A program made the translations under genes and the position numbers. This document shows positions 50,735-58,724 of a stretch of 64,000 bases of DNA, piece after piece; positions within the stretch are counted from its first letter, which is position 1, and the number at the start of each line of letters is the position of its first letter. The notes under the pieces were generated by a model. The model had not been told where the DNA came from. It saw only the letters and a program-made list of their open reading frames with translations, and searched no databases. Source of the DNA: Paenibacillus paeoniae. GTDB lineage: Bacteria; Bacillota; Bacilli; Paenibacillales; Paenibacillaceae. Location of the stretch: NCBI RefSeq assembly GCF_003388735.1, contig NZ_QUBQ01000002.1:682001-746000 (forward strand), read 5' to 3'.

Positions 50735-51605
50735 GTCCAACCACTCCTTTCCTCGAGCCCGCTGACGACTTGAAGCTGTCCAGTGTCTTTGTCTTCTCCT
50801 GCTCCTGTGCGCGGACTACCTCATCCTTCAGCAGCTCCCATATCTCGTGGCGCAGTCGGACGAACTCCGGATTTGCGCGCAAATCCTCTTCCTTGCTGCG
50901 GGATTCGAATGGAATATCAATCACTTGCTTGATCCTCCCCGGACGAGAGGACATGACCGCCACTCGCTGGCCGAGATATACCGCTTCTTCAATGCCATGC
51001 GTAATAAAAATGATCGTCTTCTTCGTCGTCTCCCAAATGCGCAGCAGCTCGCTCTGCAGCGTTTCCCTTGTCTGGGCATCCAGCGCCGCGAACGGCTCAT
51101 CCATCAGCAGCACTTCAGGATCGTATGCCAGACTGCGCGCAATCGCCACGCGCTGCTTCATGCCGCCCGACAGCTCATGAGGATAGCGATGCTCGAAGCC
51201 GGAGAGTCCCACCAGATCGATATAGGCTCTGGCCTTTTTCCTGCGCTCCTCGCGCCCAACGCCTTTCGCTTCCAGACCAAACTCCACATTGCCAAGCGCG
51301 GTCTTCCACGGGAACAAGGCATATTGTTGAAATACGATTCCCCTATCCAGATTAGGGCCGGTAATCGGCTTGCCGTCTAGCAGAATGCGACCGCTATTGG
51401 GTGTGGTCAATCCTGCTAATAGATCAAGCAAAGTTGATTTGCCGCAGCCGCTCGGACCTACGATGACCATAAACTCCCCTTGCCGGACTTCAAGATTAAT
51501 ATCATGCAAGGCTGACAACGGCTGAGCGTCCTCCTTCAGTGCCCCCATATTCCGCTTGATCCGAAATGATTTCTGCACATGCTCTATACTTATCTTGACG
51601 GTCAT
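50727..51605 (-). CDS. ABC transporter ATP-binding protein (SsuB type)
   Basis: 292 aa. Walker A GPSGCGKST, Q-loop IVFQQYALFPWKTALGNV, signature LSGGMKQRVAIARSL, Walker B VLLMDEPFAALDA and switch His in FITHGIEEAV. The FQQYALFPW form is that of sulfonate/taurine/nitrate importers. GGGGGAG precedes the ATG. The binding-protein gene ends 25 nt upstream. Confidence 0.93.
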   Translation of the reverse strand: MTVKISIEHVQKSFRIKRNMGALKEDAQPLSALHDINLEVRQGEFMVIVGPSGCGKSTLLDLLAGLTTPNSGRILLDGKPITGPNLDRGIVFQQYALFPWKTALGNVEFGLEAKGVGREERRKKARAYIDLVGLSGFEHRYPHELSGGMKQRVAIARSLAYDPEVLLMDEPFAALDAQTRETLQSELLRIWETTKKTIIFITHGIEEAVYLGQRVAVMSSRPGRIKQVIDIPFESRSKEEDLRANPEFVRLRHEIWELLKDEVVRAQEQEKTKTLDSFKSSAGSRKGVVGHG

Positions 51606-51630
51606 TGCTTGCTCCCCCTTCTACTAGCTC

Positions 51631-52683
51631 TCATTTATGGAAAGGATTTAGCTCATTCGTGTACAGGTCAGACGAGTTGTATTCTCCTGCCTTCAACTCT
51701 CCTTCGTTGACTAGCCAGTCGATCCAGGTTCCAAATTCCTTCTCCGCAATTAGACCACCTTCACCTGCTACGCCGGTGCTTTTCCAATACTTGACGGTAT
51801 CCTTGTCTTCCTTGCGATCCCGCTTCTGGACGATACTTTCGTATCGTGCAATCACTTCATCTCTCGGAGTAAGACGCGCCCATTCGATTGCTTTGGCTGT
51901 CGCTTCTACGAACTTGCGGGCGGTATTGGGATTCTCCTCGATAAATTTGTTCGTTAGCACGTAGCTTCCCGCGCTGAAGTTGCCGAACAGCTCCTTATCT
52001 GTGAATAGCGGCCGGATATCGCCCCGCTCCAGCGCCTTGTCGCGCAATAGACCGCCTAACGTCGCCACATCGATCTGCTTGGCCCGCAGCGTCTGCTCCG
52101 AAGTAACCGGAGGCACGACCACAAGCGCTACTTGCTTGATTTCCTCTGCCGTCAGTCCTTCCCGGTGCAAATATTCCTTAATGACAAATTCATGATGAGC
52201 ACCAAGCGTATTGACTGCGATTCGCTTGCCTATCAAATCCCGCGCCGACTTGATCGGACTGTCATCAAGCACGTAATATCCCGTCCAGGTGTTGTCATCG
52301 ACACCATAGTAGCTGATGACCGACTTAATTGGCGCTTTGGCGGCAATAAGCTTCACAATAGCTCCATTAAACGCCCCGCCAAACTCCGTGTCACCGGTGA
52401 CAACGGCTTGAATATCTTGCGGACCGCTGATCGTATTGCCTATAAATTTCAGCTTCAGCGGCGCCAGATAACCCAGATCCTCCGCCAGCTCTGGAAAAGT
52501 TACCGCCCCTACGCTGCCTTGATAACGAAGCTCCGTCACCTCCAGCTTCTCGCCACTGGTCGAAGCTGATACAGCAGAATCTGATTTGCCGCCGCATGCG
52601 CTGAGCGTCACTGCTGCTGCAAGCAGCACTAGAAATAGCCAAATAGAACTTGCGCCTGTATGGTTCTGAACCCTTTTCTTCAT
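51631..52683 (-). CDS. ABC transporter substrate-binding lipoprotein (SsuA type)
   Basis: 350 aa. Lipobox LSAC near residue 30. NMT1/SsuA-type periplasmic-binding fold: LRYQGSVGAVTFPELAEDLGYL, ISGPQDIQAVVTGDTEFGGAFNGAIVKLIAA, DLIGKRIAVNTLGAHHEFVIKEYLHREGL and FIEENPNTARKFVEATAKAIEWARL. First gene of the operon, divergent from the HTH-binding-domain regulator. Likely ligand is an organosulfonate or sulfate ester, judged from the two downstream oxygenases. Confidence 0.9.
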   Translation of the reverse strand: MKKRVQNHTGASSIWLFLVLLAAAVTLSACGGKSDSAVSASTSGEKLEVTELRYQGSVGAVTFPELAEDLGYLAPLKLKFIGNTISGPQDIQAVVTGDTEFGGAFNGAIVKLIAAKAPIKSVISYYGVDDNTWTGYYVLDDSPIKSARDLIGKRIAVNTLGAHHEFVIKEYLHREGLTAEEIKQVALVVVPPVTSEQTLRAKQIDVATLGGLLRDKALERGDIRPLFTDKELFGNFSAGSYVLTNKFIEENPNTARKFVEATAKAIEWARLTPRDEVIARYESIVQKRDRKEDKDTVKYWKSTGVAGEGGLIAEKEFGTWIDWLVNEGELKAGEYNSSDLYTNELNPFHK

Positions 52684-52880
52684 ACTTGAATCCCCACCCT
52701 ATTTGTCATATTATTCTGTCTATTTGTTGTAAAGCTCTTCCCATGTGCACCCGCAGTCACTGTCTCTGCGTGCTTCAGCATGCCAGACAACAATAGAAAT
52801 CCCACATCACTTCCCAGCCGGGACTTCTCTGCTTACTCGTCATCGGCTCTCTCCCCCTCAGCCTGCATGGTCTATAAGCG
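52684..52880 (-). other. Untranslated leader of the organosulfur operon
   Basis: About 195 nt between the AT-rich promoter region (about 52890-52950) and the first gene. It carries no usable reading frame. Several short complementary segments (for example CGCAGAGACAG / CTGCGGGTGCAC area near 52745-52780) suggest a folded RNA, but it does not match the S-box or any other riboswitch I know. Confidence 0.35.
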
Positions 52881-52993
52881 ACGTTTTTCAACAATCACAT
52901 ATATACTTATATTCCTATATACTTACTATGTTTAATTTCTTATAATTGACTATATGATTCCAAATTTCTTCTGTCAACGAAGCAAGCGCAAGT

Positions 52994-53029
52994 GACCACG
53001 TATGACCATGAATGACCACAAACGATCAA
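52994..53029 (+). repeat. Four 10-bp-phased TGACCA repeats in the divergent promoter region
   Basis: TGACCACGTA (52994), TGACCATGAA (53004), TGACCACAAA (53014) and the degenerate CGATCAATTG (53024) follow at exact 10-bp steps, one helical turn each. They end about 35 bp before the start codon of the HTH-binding-domain regulator. Good candidate for cooperative binding of that regulator or its partner. Confidence 0.65.
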
Positions 53030-53068
53030 TTGAAGCGGCGGCAAGTTGCTTGAAGGAGGGCGTATCCG

Positions 53069-54343
53069 ATGTCATTACAGCAGTTTAATTTGCTTACTCT
53101 GCACGAGGCGATGGATTTGCTTGGTATCAGCAGATCCACCTTCGACCGTTGGCGGAGACAGAAGCAGCTTCCCTTTCGCAAGATCGGCAAAGAAATCTGG
53201 ATTGACAAGACGGAGCTGGAGCTCTGGATTCATCGGCATGCCACCATTCTTCATAACGCAGCTTTGTTGAAGGAAAGCGTGAGGAACATGTCGAGCGGGC
53301 AACAGCCTTTCCCTGAAAGTGAGACCGTTTCACATGGACGACACGGTGCCTATGACGAGCCGCCGTTGGTCGTTGAAGTAGGTTTTCAGAGCCGTTCCGC
53401 ACAAATTTGGACTTCCCTGATCATGAAAGAACTCGGTTGGTTCGAGGAAGAATTGTCCCATACCATGCCGGGTAAGGCCATTCAAGTGCAATGGACGGAT
53501 GCGCCAAACGGGCCGGAGCTTGTTCAGGGCATGATCGGCGGGCGTATTCATATCGCCTCGCTTGGCGATTATCCTATTGCGCTATGCTCTTCGCTCGGCC
53601 AAGTGCTCCCCTCCTTTCGCCCAGTCCTGCTGGCTTGCGACGGCAAGACTGGGGCTGGTCAAGGGATTGCGCTCGTCATCCGCAATGGCATTCAGCTGAA
53701 AACCGCTTCCCACTTCGAAAGCTTGACGATATCAGCAGTCGCCCAATCCAGCTCCGGAGGACGCATGGCTAACATCTTGCAAGCTTTCGGCATTGAAGAC
53801 AGCCAGGTTTTGCATAAGGAACTGGATGACAGTATAGTCAGCATGATGAGGGGGGAAATTTCGGGAAGTGTATTGAATGAACCTTACATCAGCCTCGCCA
53901 GACATCATGGACTGGGACGTGTACTGGTACAGGAAGAGCAAGGGGATGACTTTCTGACCGGTATTGTCGTTGATGAAGATTGGGCTAATCGTCATCCTGC
54001 CGTCATTGTGGCTTATCTCAAGGCGCATATACGCGTTCATCAATATGTGCGAACGTACCCGATACAAGCAGCCGGCATCATCTCCCGCCTTCAGGGCATT
54101 CCCGCCGAAGTCGCTGCATCCATCGTCTCCAGCGTGCGCTGGGATTCGACCCTGTACGAGAAGGAGCTGCATAGCTTGAACCGGCTGAATCAGGAACAAT
54201 CTCGGAATAACGGCTGGCTCACTGCCGGTCACGGCATCCAGTACCGCTTCGAATATTTGTACGAGGCGATGGAAGCGCTCCGGCTGCCTGTCCCAGGAAG
54301 CGCGCTGCTCCATGAAGACTGGGCCGCTCGCTCGTTATACTAG
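53069..54343 (+). CDS. One-component regulator: N-terminal HTH fused to an SsuA-like binding domain
   Basis: 424 aa with no signal peptide. Residues about 8-55 are a MerR/excisionase-type helix-turn-helix (LHEAMDLLGISRSTFDRWRR, LPFRKIGKEIWIDKTELELWI). After a hydrophilic linker (about 60-90), residues about 95-420 match the NMT1/SsuA/TauA substrate-binding fold: EVGFQSRSAQIWTSLIMKEL, GGRIHIASLGDYPIALCS, VLNEPYISLARHHGLGRV and FLTGIVVDEDW. The binding fold is thus cytoplasmic and should sense the imported compound directly. GAAGGAGG precedes the ATG. It is divergent from the organosulfur operon, which it likely controls. Confidence 0.85.
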   Translation: MSLQQFNLLTLHEAMDLLGISRSTFDRWRRQKQLPFRKIGKEIWIDKTELELWIHRHATILHNAALLKESVRNMSSGQQPFPESETVSHGRHGAYDEPPLVVEVGFQSRSAQIWTSLIMKELGWFEEELSHTMPGKAIQVQWTDAPNGPELVQGMIGGRIHIASLGDYPIALCSSLGQVLPSFRPVLLACDGKTGAGQGIALVIRNGIQLKTASHFESLTISAVAQSSSGGRMANILQAFGIEDSQVLHKELDDSIVSMMRGEISGSVLNEPYISLARHHGLGRVLVQEEQGDDFLTGIVVDEDWANRHPAVIVAYLKAHIRVHQYVRTYPIQAAGIISRLQGIPAEVAASIVSSVRWDSTLYEKELHSLNRLNQEQSRNNGWLTAGHGIQYRFEYLYEAMEALRLPVPGSALLHEDWAARSLY

Positions 54344-54417
54344 TGAATCCATCCCAAAAGTAGATATGCTTGCTTAAGGAAACAGCTCGCTTGATGAAAA
54401 TCATACGAAAAACAAAG

Positions 54418-54456
54418 AAATAGCGATGCGGGATGGTTATCCCTGCATCGCTATTT
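54418..54456 (+). terminator. Intrinsic terminator after the HTH-binding-domain regulator
   Basis: AAATAGCGATGC-GGGATGGTTATCCCT-GCATCGCTATTT, a 12-bp perfect stem with T-rich end, 75 nt past the stop. Confidence 0.8.
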
Positions 54457-54584
54457 CTGCCTTCCCGTTGGTTACCGCCTTTTTTACCTTTTTGAGCGAT
54501 TCCGAGCATTTAGTGTTGCCCTGCAGATTACTGCTCCTCTGGCGCGATTAGCAGCGCACGTCCTATCTGCGCAATGACAGAATC

Positions 54585-54974
54585 TCAGCTCTCCAACTGA
54601 CGAACCTCACCATTTTCTTCGCTTAGCTCATAGCTCACTCTTGCCTGCTGTACGGATGGATAATGTTCGGCAGCCCATTCCTTCAACATTTTCATACAAG
54701 GAATCAGCGTTTTCCCAAGCGGGGTTAGCGTATAGTCTACGATAGGCGGAACAGATGGCGTCACCTTCCGTGTGACCAGACCGTCCCGCTCCAGTTGTCT
54801 AAGCGTTTGCGTCAGCATTTTTTGCGAGATGCCCTCGATACGTTTCTTGATCTCTCCATACCGAATGGTGCCTTCCTCCAGAGAGTAGATAACAAGCGCA
54901 GTCCATTTATTCGAGATGATCTCAAGCACATGGGTATAGCTGCAAGCTGTCAACGAAATATCCGCAGGCTTCAT
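54585..54974 (-). CDS. HxlR-family transcriptional regulator (second)
   Basis: 129 aa from the ATG at 54974 (AAGGAGG upstream; GTG at 54995 precedes the ribosome binding site). The winged HTH shows VLEIISNKWTALVIYSLEEGT, IKKRIEGISQKMLTQTLRQLERDGLV and VDYTLTPLGKTLIPCMKMLKEWA. Cys residues occur near the N-terminus (TACSY) and near the dimer helix, so redox sensing is possible. Divergent from an MDR oxidoreductase. Confidence 0.9.
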   Translation of the reverse strand: MKPADISLTACSYTHVLEIISNKWTALVIYSLEEGTIRYGEIKKRIEGISQKMLTQTLRQLERDGLVTRKVTPSVPPIVDYTLTPLGKTLIPCMKMLKEWAAEHYPSVQQARVSYELSEENGEVRQLES

Positions 54975-55088
54975 AAGCTCCGCCTCCTTACGCACCTTCA
55001 GGTTCGTAACCGACCTTAAAGTGCCGTCTAGCTACATCTTAGTCTATGGATTATGGTGTGTCTACAACCGTATAAGGAGTGTTGTACC

Positions 55089-56102
55089 ATGAAGGCATAC
55101 GTTATTCAAGGAGGTTTTGGCCTCGATCACGTCACAGAAGCGGACCTGCCAATCCCGTCCCCTGCACGGGGTGAAGTGCTCATTCGAATGAAAGCCGTTT
55201 CACTGAATGCGCGCGATATCGGTGTCATCGACGGGTTCTACAACCCTGAGCTGAGCGAGCCGCTTATTCCGGTGTCGGATGGAGTAGGCGAGGTTATCGC
55301 ATTAGGGGAACAGGCCGGCAAGTTTCAGGTAGGCGAACGAGTAAGTCCGATTTTCACCCAAAGCTGGAAGTCCGGCGAGGCTACCCGAGAGAACTGGATC
55401 ACTTCGTTAGGAAGTCCTCTTCAAGGACTACTTGCGGAATATGTGGTGTTTCCCGAGGAAGGTCTGGTTCGCGTCCCAGAGCATTTGACCGATATCGAAG
55501 CGGCGACGCTGCCCTGCGCCGGAGTTACCGCCTGGCATGCTATTGTCGAGGAAGGCAAGGTTAAGGAGGGAGATACTATCGTCGTACAAGGAACCGGTGG
55601 CGTCTCCCTATTCGCCCTTCAATTCGCCAAGCTTCAAGGTGCCAAAGTCATTGTCACTTCAAGCAGCGATATCAAATTAGCTCGGGCGAAAGCCTTAGGC
55701 GCCGATTACGGTATTCATTACAAGGATACGGAGCAATGGGACGAGGCCGTGTTGACTTACACAGAAGGACGAGGAGCCGATCATATCGTTGATCTCGGCG
55801 GCGGGACAACGCTCAATCGCTCCATCTCCGCATTGAGGGTTGGCGGCCAGATCAGCATGATCGGGATATTGTCGGGAGCGAGCGTCGATAGCCTCGCCAT
55901 CGTCCCCGCCATCCTGAGAAGGGCAAGACTTCAAGCCATCAACGTAGGCAGCAGGGACATGTTCGAACGTATGAATGCCGCCATCGCTTATCATCAGCTT
56001 CGCCCTGTCGTTGATACCGTCTATCCATTCACGCAGGCTCTCGAAGCACTTAGCCATTTGGCGAAAGGATCGTACTTCGGCAAACTCGCCATCCAGTTCT
56101 AA
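55089..56102 (+). CDS. Zinc-independent MDR-family NAD(P)-dependent oxidoreductase
   Basis: 337 aa from the ATG at 55089 (AAGGAG upstream). GroES-like N-terminal domain (VLIRMKAVSLNARDIGVIDGFY, PLIPVSDGVGEVIALGE) and Rossmann domain (DTIVVQGTGGVSLFALQFAKLQGAKVIVTSSSD). The usual catalytic and structural zinc cysteines are absent, as in quinone-oxidoreductase-like members. Likely reduces quinones or activated alkenes, which fits an HxlR regulator next door. Its stop overlaps the stop of the convergent response-regulator gene. Confidence 0.88.
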   Translation: MKAYVIQGGFGLDHVTEADLPIPSPARGEVLIRMKAVSLNARDIGVIDGFYNPELSEPLIPVSDGVGEVIALGEQAGKFQVGERVSPIFTQSWKSGEATRENWITSLGSPLQGLLAEYVVFPEEGLVRVPEHLTDIEAATLPCAGVTAWHAIVEEGKVKEGDTIVVQGTGGVSLFALQFAKLQGAKVIVTSSSDIKLARAKALGADYGIHYKDTEQWDEAVLTYTEGRGADHIVDLGGGTTLNRSISALRVGGQISMIGILSGASVDSLAIVPAILRRARLQAINVGSRDMFERMNAAIAYHQLRPVVDTVYPFTQALEALSHLAKGSYFGKLAIQF

Positions 56103-56911
56103 CCGTTTACGTCATTGTCCTCCTTCGCTCCGTGTCCGTACGTCTCCTGATAGTAGCTAGGCGTGCAGCCCGCGTATTTTTTGAATATGGCTATAAAATA
56201 TTTATAATCCTTAAAGCCGACATCGGCGGCAATTGCGTACACTTTTTCATTGCTGCGCTGAAGCATCTCCATCGCTTTTTGAATACGGTATCGGTTCAGG
56301 AAATCGTTGAAGGTGTAGGTCGTCTCGCTCTTGAACTTCTGGTTCAGGTACGTCGCGCTGACCTCCAGCTTCTCCACCAAATCCTTAATGCTGATCTTCT
56401 CTGCATAATGCTCCTGTACGTATTGAATCATCTTTGACACGTAACGGGACGACGACTTGCCTGGCAGCTTCACGACTGAAGCCTGCTGGGCTTCCCCGCT
56501 TCCTGCACCGGATGTTATCATGGCGGCGTACTGTCGCTTCAACTCCACCTGGCTTTTGGCTCGCTCCAGAGCGGCCAGCAACTGCTCCTGCTCCAGCGGT
56601 TTGAGCAAGTATTCCGTCACGCCTAGCCGAATGGCAGCCTTGGCAAGCCGGAATTCATCGTAGCCCGATAGAATGATATAGCTGCAAGACGCTCCTTCTA
56701 CGCTTTGTTCGATCATGGCGATTCCATCCATCAGCGGCATATTCACATCGACAATGACGATATCCGGCCGAAGCGCAGCAATCTGGCGCAATCCTTCTTC
56801 GCCATTCTCCGCTTCCCCCACGACGACACAGCCTGCACCCACCCAGTCAAAGGTAAAGCGCAGTCCTTTGCGAATCATCTCCTCATCTTCCACTAGAAGC
56901 ACCTTGAACAT
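56099..56911 (-). CDS. YesN/AraC-type response regulator
   Basis: 270 aa from the ATG at 56911 (GGAAGGAGG upstream). Receiver domain 1-120 with phosphoacceptor Asp55 in IVIVDVNMP and Lys in LLKPLEQ. The C-terminal AraC double HTH (about 165-262) has KISIKDLVEKLEVSATYLNQKFKSE and VYAIAADVGFKDYKYFIAIFKKYAGCTPSYYQE. It overlaps the kinase gene by 29 nt. Regulators of this kind in Paenibacillus usually control an adjacent ABC importer; here that would be the FbpABC-type operon upstream. Confidence 0.92.
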   Translation of the reverse strand: MFKVLLVEDEEMIRKGLRFTFDWVGAGCVVVGEAENGEEGLRQIAALRPDIVIVDVNMPLMDGIAMIEQSVEGASCSYIILSGYDEFRLAKAAIRLGVTEYLLKPLEQEQLLAALERAKSQVELKRQYAAMITSGAGSGEAQQASVVKLPGKSSSRYVSKMIQYVQEHYAEKISIKDLVEKLEVSATYLNQKFKSETTYTFNDFLNRYRIQKAMEMLQRSNEKVYAIAADVGFKDYKYFIAIFKKYAGCTPSYYQETYGHGAKEDNDVNG

Positions 56912-58601
56912 CCGCTTCCTCCTTCCGGTATGGCAGCACAAAGGTAACCGCCGTCCCTTCCCCCTCGATGCTATCGATGCAGATGCCGTACCGTTCCCCG
57001 TACATCAGCACTAATCTTCTATGCAAATTATGAAGGCCAATATGAGGAGCGCGATTATCCTGCGACAGCATGATCGTCCGTACTTCCTCCAGTCGCTCCT
57101 TGCTCATCCCGCCGCCATCATCCTTCACTTCAATGATCAGATCATCGTCCTTCACATAGCCGACCACCGAGATCGAGACGGATTGACGCCGGCGATACCC
57201 GTATTTGATTGCGTTTTCAATGACTGGTTGCAGCATGAGCCGGGGAACCAACGCAGCCTTGGCCGCTTCCCCAACCTTCTCTCGGTATTGCAGCCTGTCC
57301 TTGAATCTCATCTGCTGCAGCTTCATATACCCTGCGATATATTCCAGATCGGTACCAAGCACAACCTGATCTCTTTCATTGCCGATGCTATAGCGCAAAT
57401 GCCGAGAAAGCGTCAACACAATATCTTGAGCGAGCTTGTCATCCACGACAATGGCATACCTCAACATCTCCAGCACGTTAAAAATAAAATGGGGGTGAAA
57501 CTGCGACTGCAGGTGCTTCACTTCAATGACTCTGCGCAAATCTGAAAGTTCCTCGTTTTTGGCGACCAACTCATTCAGCCGCCTTAGCATCAGATTGTAT
57601 TGATTCGCAAGCGTATCGAATTCATCACCGGTCCCGATATAGACATACGAATCCATGTTGCCGGACTGCAGCTCCCTGACGGCATAGGTCAGCTTGTCCA
57701 TCGCACGCGACTGACGAGTCGAGATCAAACGTGCAGAATACCGAATGAGCACCCACAGCAGCAAGCTGGCGAGTGCAAAAAATACGGCTAGTGACAAATA
57801 AGCGGCATGATTCCATTGAGCAGCGCTTAACGTATAGATTCGCCATTGCGTCAAAGGCACATACGTTTCCTTACTATAATATCTGCTGCCTTTGTCGATC
57901 CAGACATAGCCTTGTGATTGTCCGGCCAGGCTATATTTGTTCATCAGCCCCCGCGTCAAATTGTTTGTGCTGGCAATGATGTTGTGGTAAGGATCCGTTA
58001 CGACAGCGATTTCATTATTTTGCACAAATATTAACTTCTGCAGGTCTTCCTCATACAACTGGTAAATCAGGTAACCGACTATTCCCCTGGCGTCTCGAAT
58101 TTCTTGGGCAAAGGTATACGCCGTAAAACGATCATGGGAGAAGCGCAGATGGTTGGTCTCCGCCAATGCGGGTAAGCCTTGGCGATACATCCGTCTGGCA
58201 ATGGCTTGCAGGGCGATATCTGTCGATTCCGAACCGTAATTGGCGGAGGAGGCTAACATATTCCCATCCGAGCCCAGGATATGCATTATACTCTTGACTG
58301 ACTGACGGTTATTGAAAGTGTAAAAGCGTTCAAACACTTCCGGTCTGTCCTGCCGAGTCTTGACGAAGGAAATAACCGATTCCAGTTCAGCTGCTTCCTT
58401 CATTTCATTTTGATAGGAGCTGTATACGTCCTCCATGGCCGTTTTGATCTTTTTGCCCGCATCCGTCGTTTGACTCATCAAGATCAGCCGCGAATTAATC
58501 ATCATAAACAACAGAAACAACACAAACAGAATCGAAATCGGTACAAGAGTATGAAGCAGAAACATTCGCCGAAGCGAATCTTTGAAACTCCCTTTGGCCA
58601 C
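56883..58601 (-). CDS. YesM-type sensor histidine kinase
   Basis: 572 aa, starting at GTG (58601) with GGGGAGGGG upstream. Transmembrane helix at about 14-36, an extracellular dCache-like domain of about 230 residues, second helix at about 275-300, HAMP (about 300-350), His_kinase domain with phosphoacceptor His in LQSQFHPHFIFNVLEMLRY, and HATPase_c (LMLQPVIENAIKYGYRRR, VKDDGGGMSKERL, GLHNLHRRL). This is the LytS/YesM class. The extracellular sensor may contact a solute-binding protein such as the one encoded nearby. Confidence 0.92.
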   Translation of the reverse strand: MAKGSFKDSLRRMFLLHTLVPISILFVLFLLFMMINSRLILMSQTTDAGKKIKTAMEDVYSSYQNEMKEAAELESVISFVKTRQDRPEVFERFYTFNNRQSVKSIMHILGSDGNMLASSANYGSESTDIALQAIARRMYRQGLPALAETNHLRFSHDRFTAYTFAQEIRDARGIVGYLIYQLYEEDLQKLIFVQNNEIAVVTDPYHNIIASTNNLTRGLMNKYSLAGQSQGYVWIDKGSRYYSKETYVPLTQWRIYTLSAAQWNHAAYLSLAVFFALASLLLWVLIRYSARLISTRQSRAMDKLTYAVRELQSGNMDSYVYIGTGDEFDTLANQYNLMLRRLNELVAKNEELSDLRRVIEVKHLQSQFHPHFIFNVLEMLRYAIVVDDKLAQDIVLTLSRHLRYSIGNERDQVVLGTDLEYIAGYMKLQQMRFKDRLQYREKVGEAAKAALVPRLMLQPVIENAIKYGYRRRQSVSISVVGYVKDDDLIIEVKDDGGGMSKERLEEVRTIMLSQDNRAPHIGLHNLHRRLVLMYGERYGICIDSIEGEGTAVTFVLPYRKEEADVQGASSGR

Positions 58602-58685
58602 TTCCGCCCCTCCCCTAGTCTGGTTGTTCTAATATGATATACGATACACCGAAAAAGTCCATGCTCTCTTTCATCCCAAATGGAC

Positions 58686-58720
58686 AAAAGGCCGGAACTC
58701 GCTTCCGCGAGTCCCGGTCC
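58686..58720 (-). terminator. Intrinsic terminator after the Fbp-type permease gene
   Basis: On the minus strand GGACCGGGACTCGC-GGAA-GCGAGTTCCGGCCTTTTG. It separates the transporter operon from the kinase-regulator pair. Confidence 0.85.
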
Positions 58721-58724
58721 GGAC

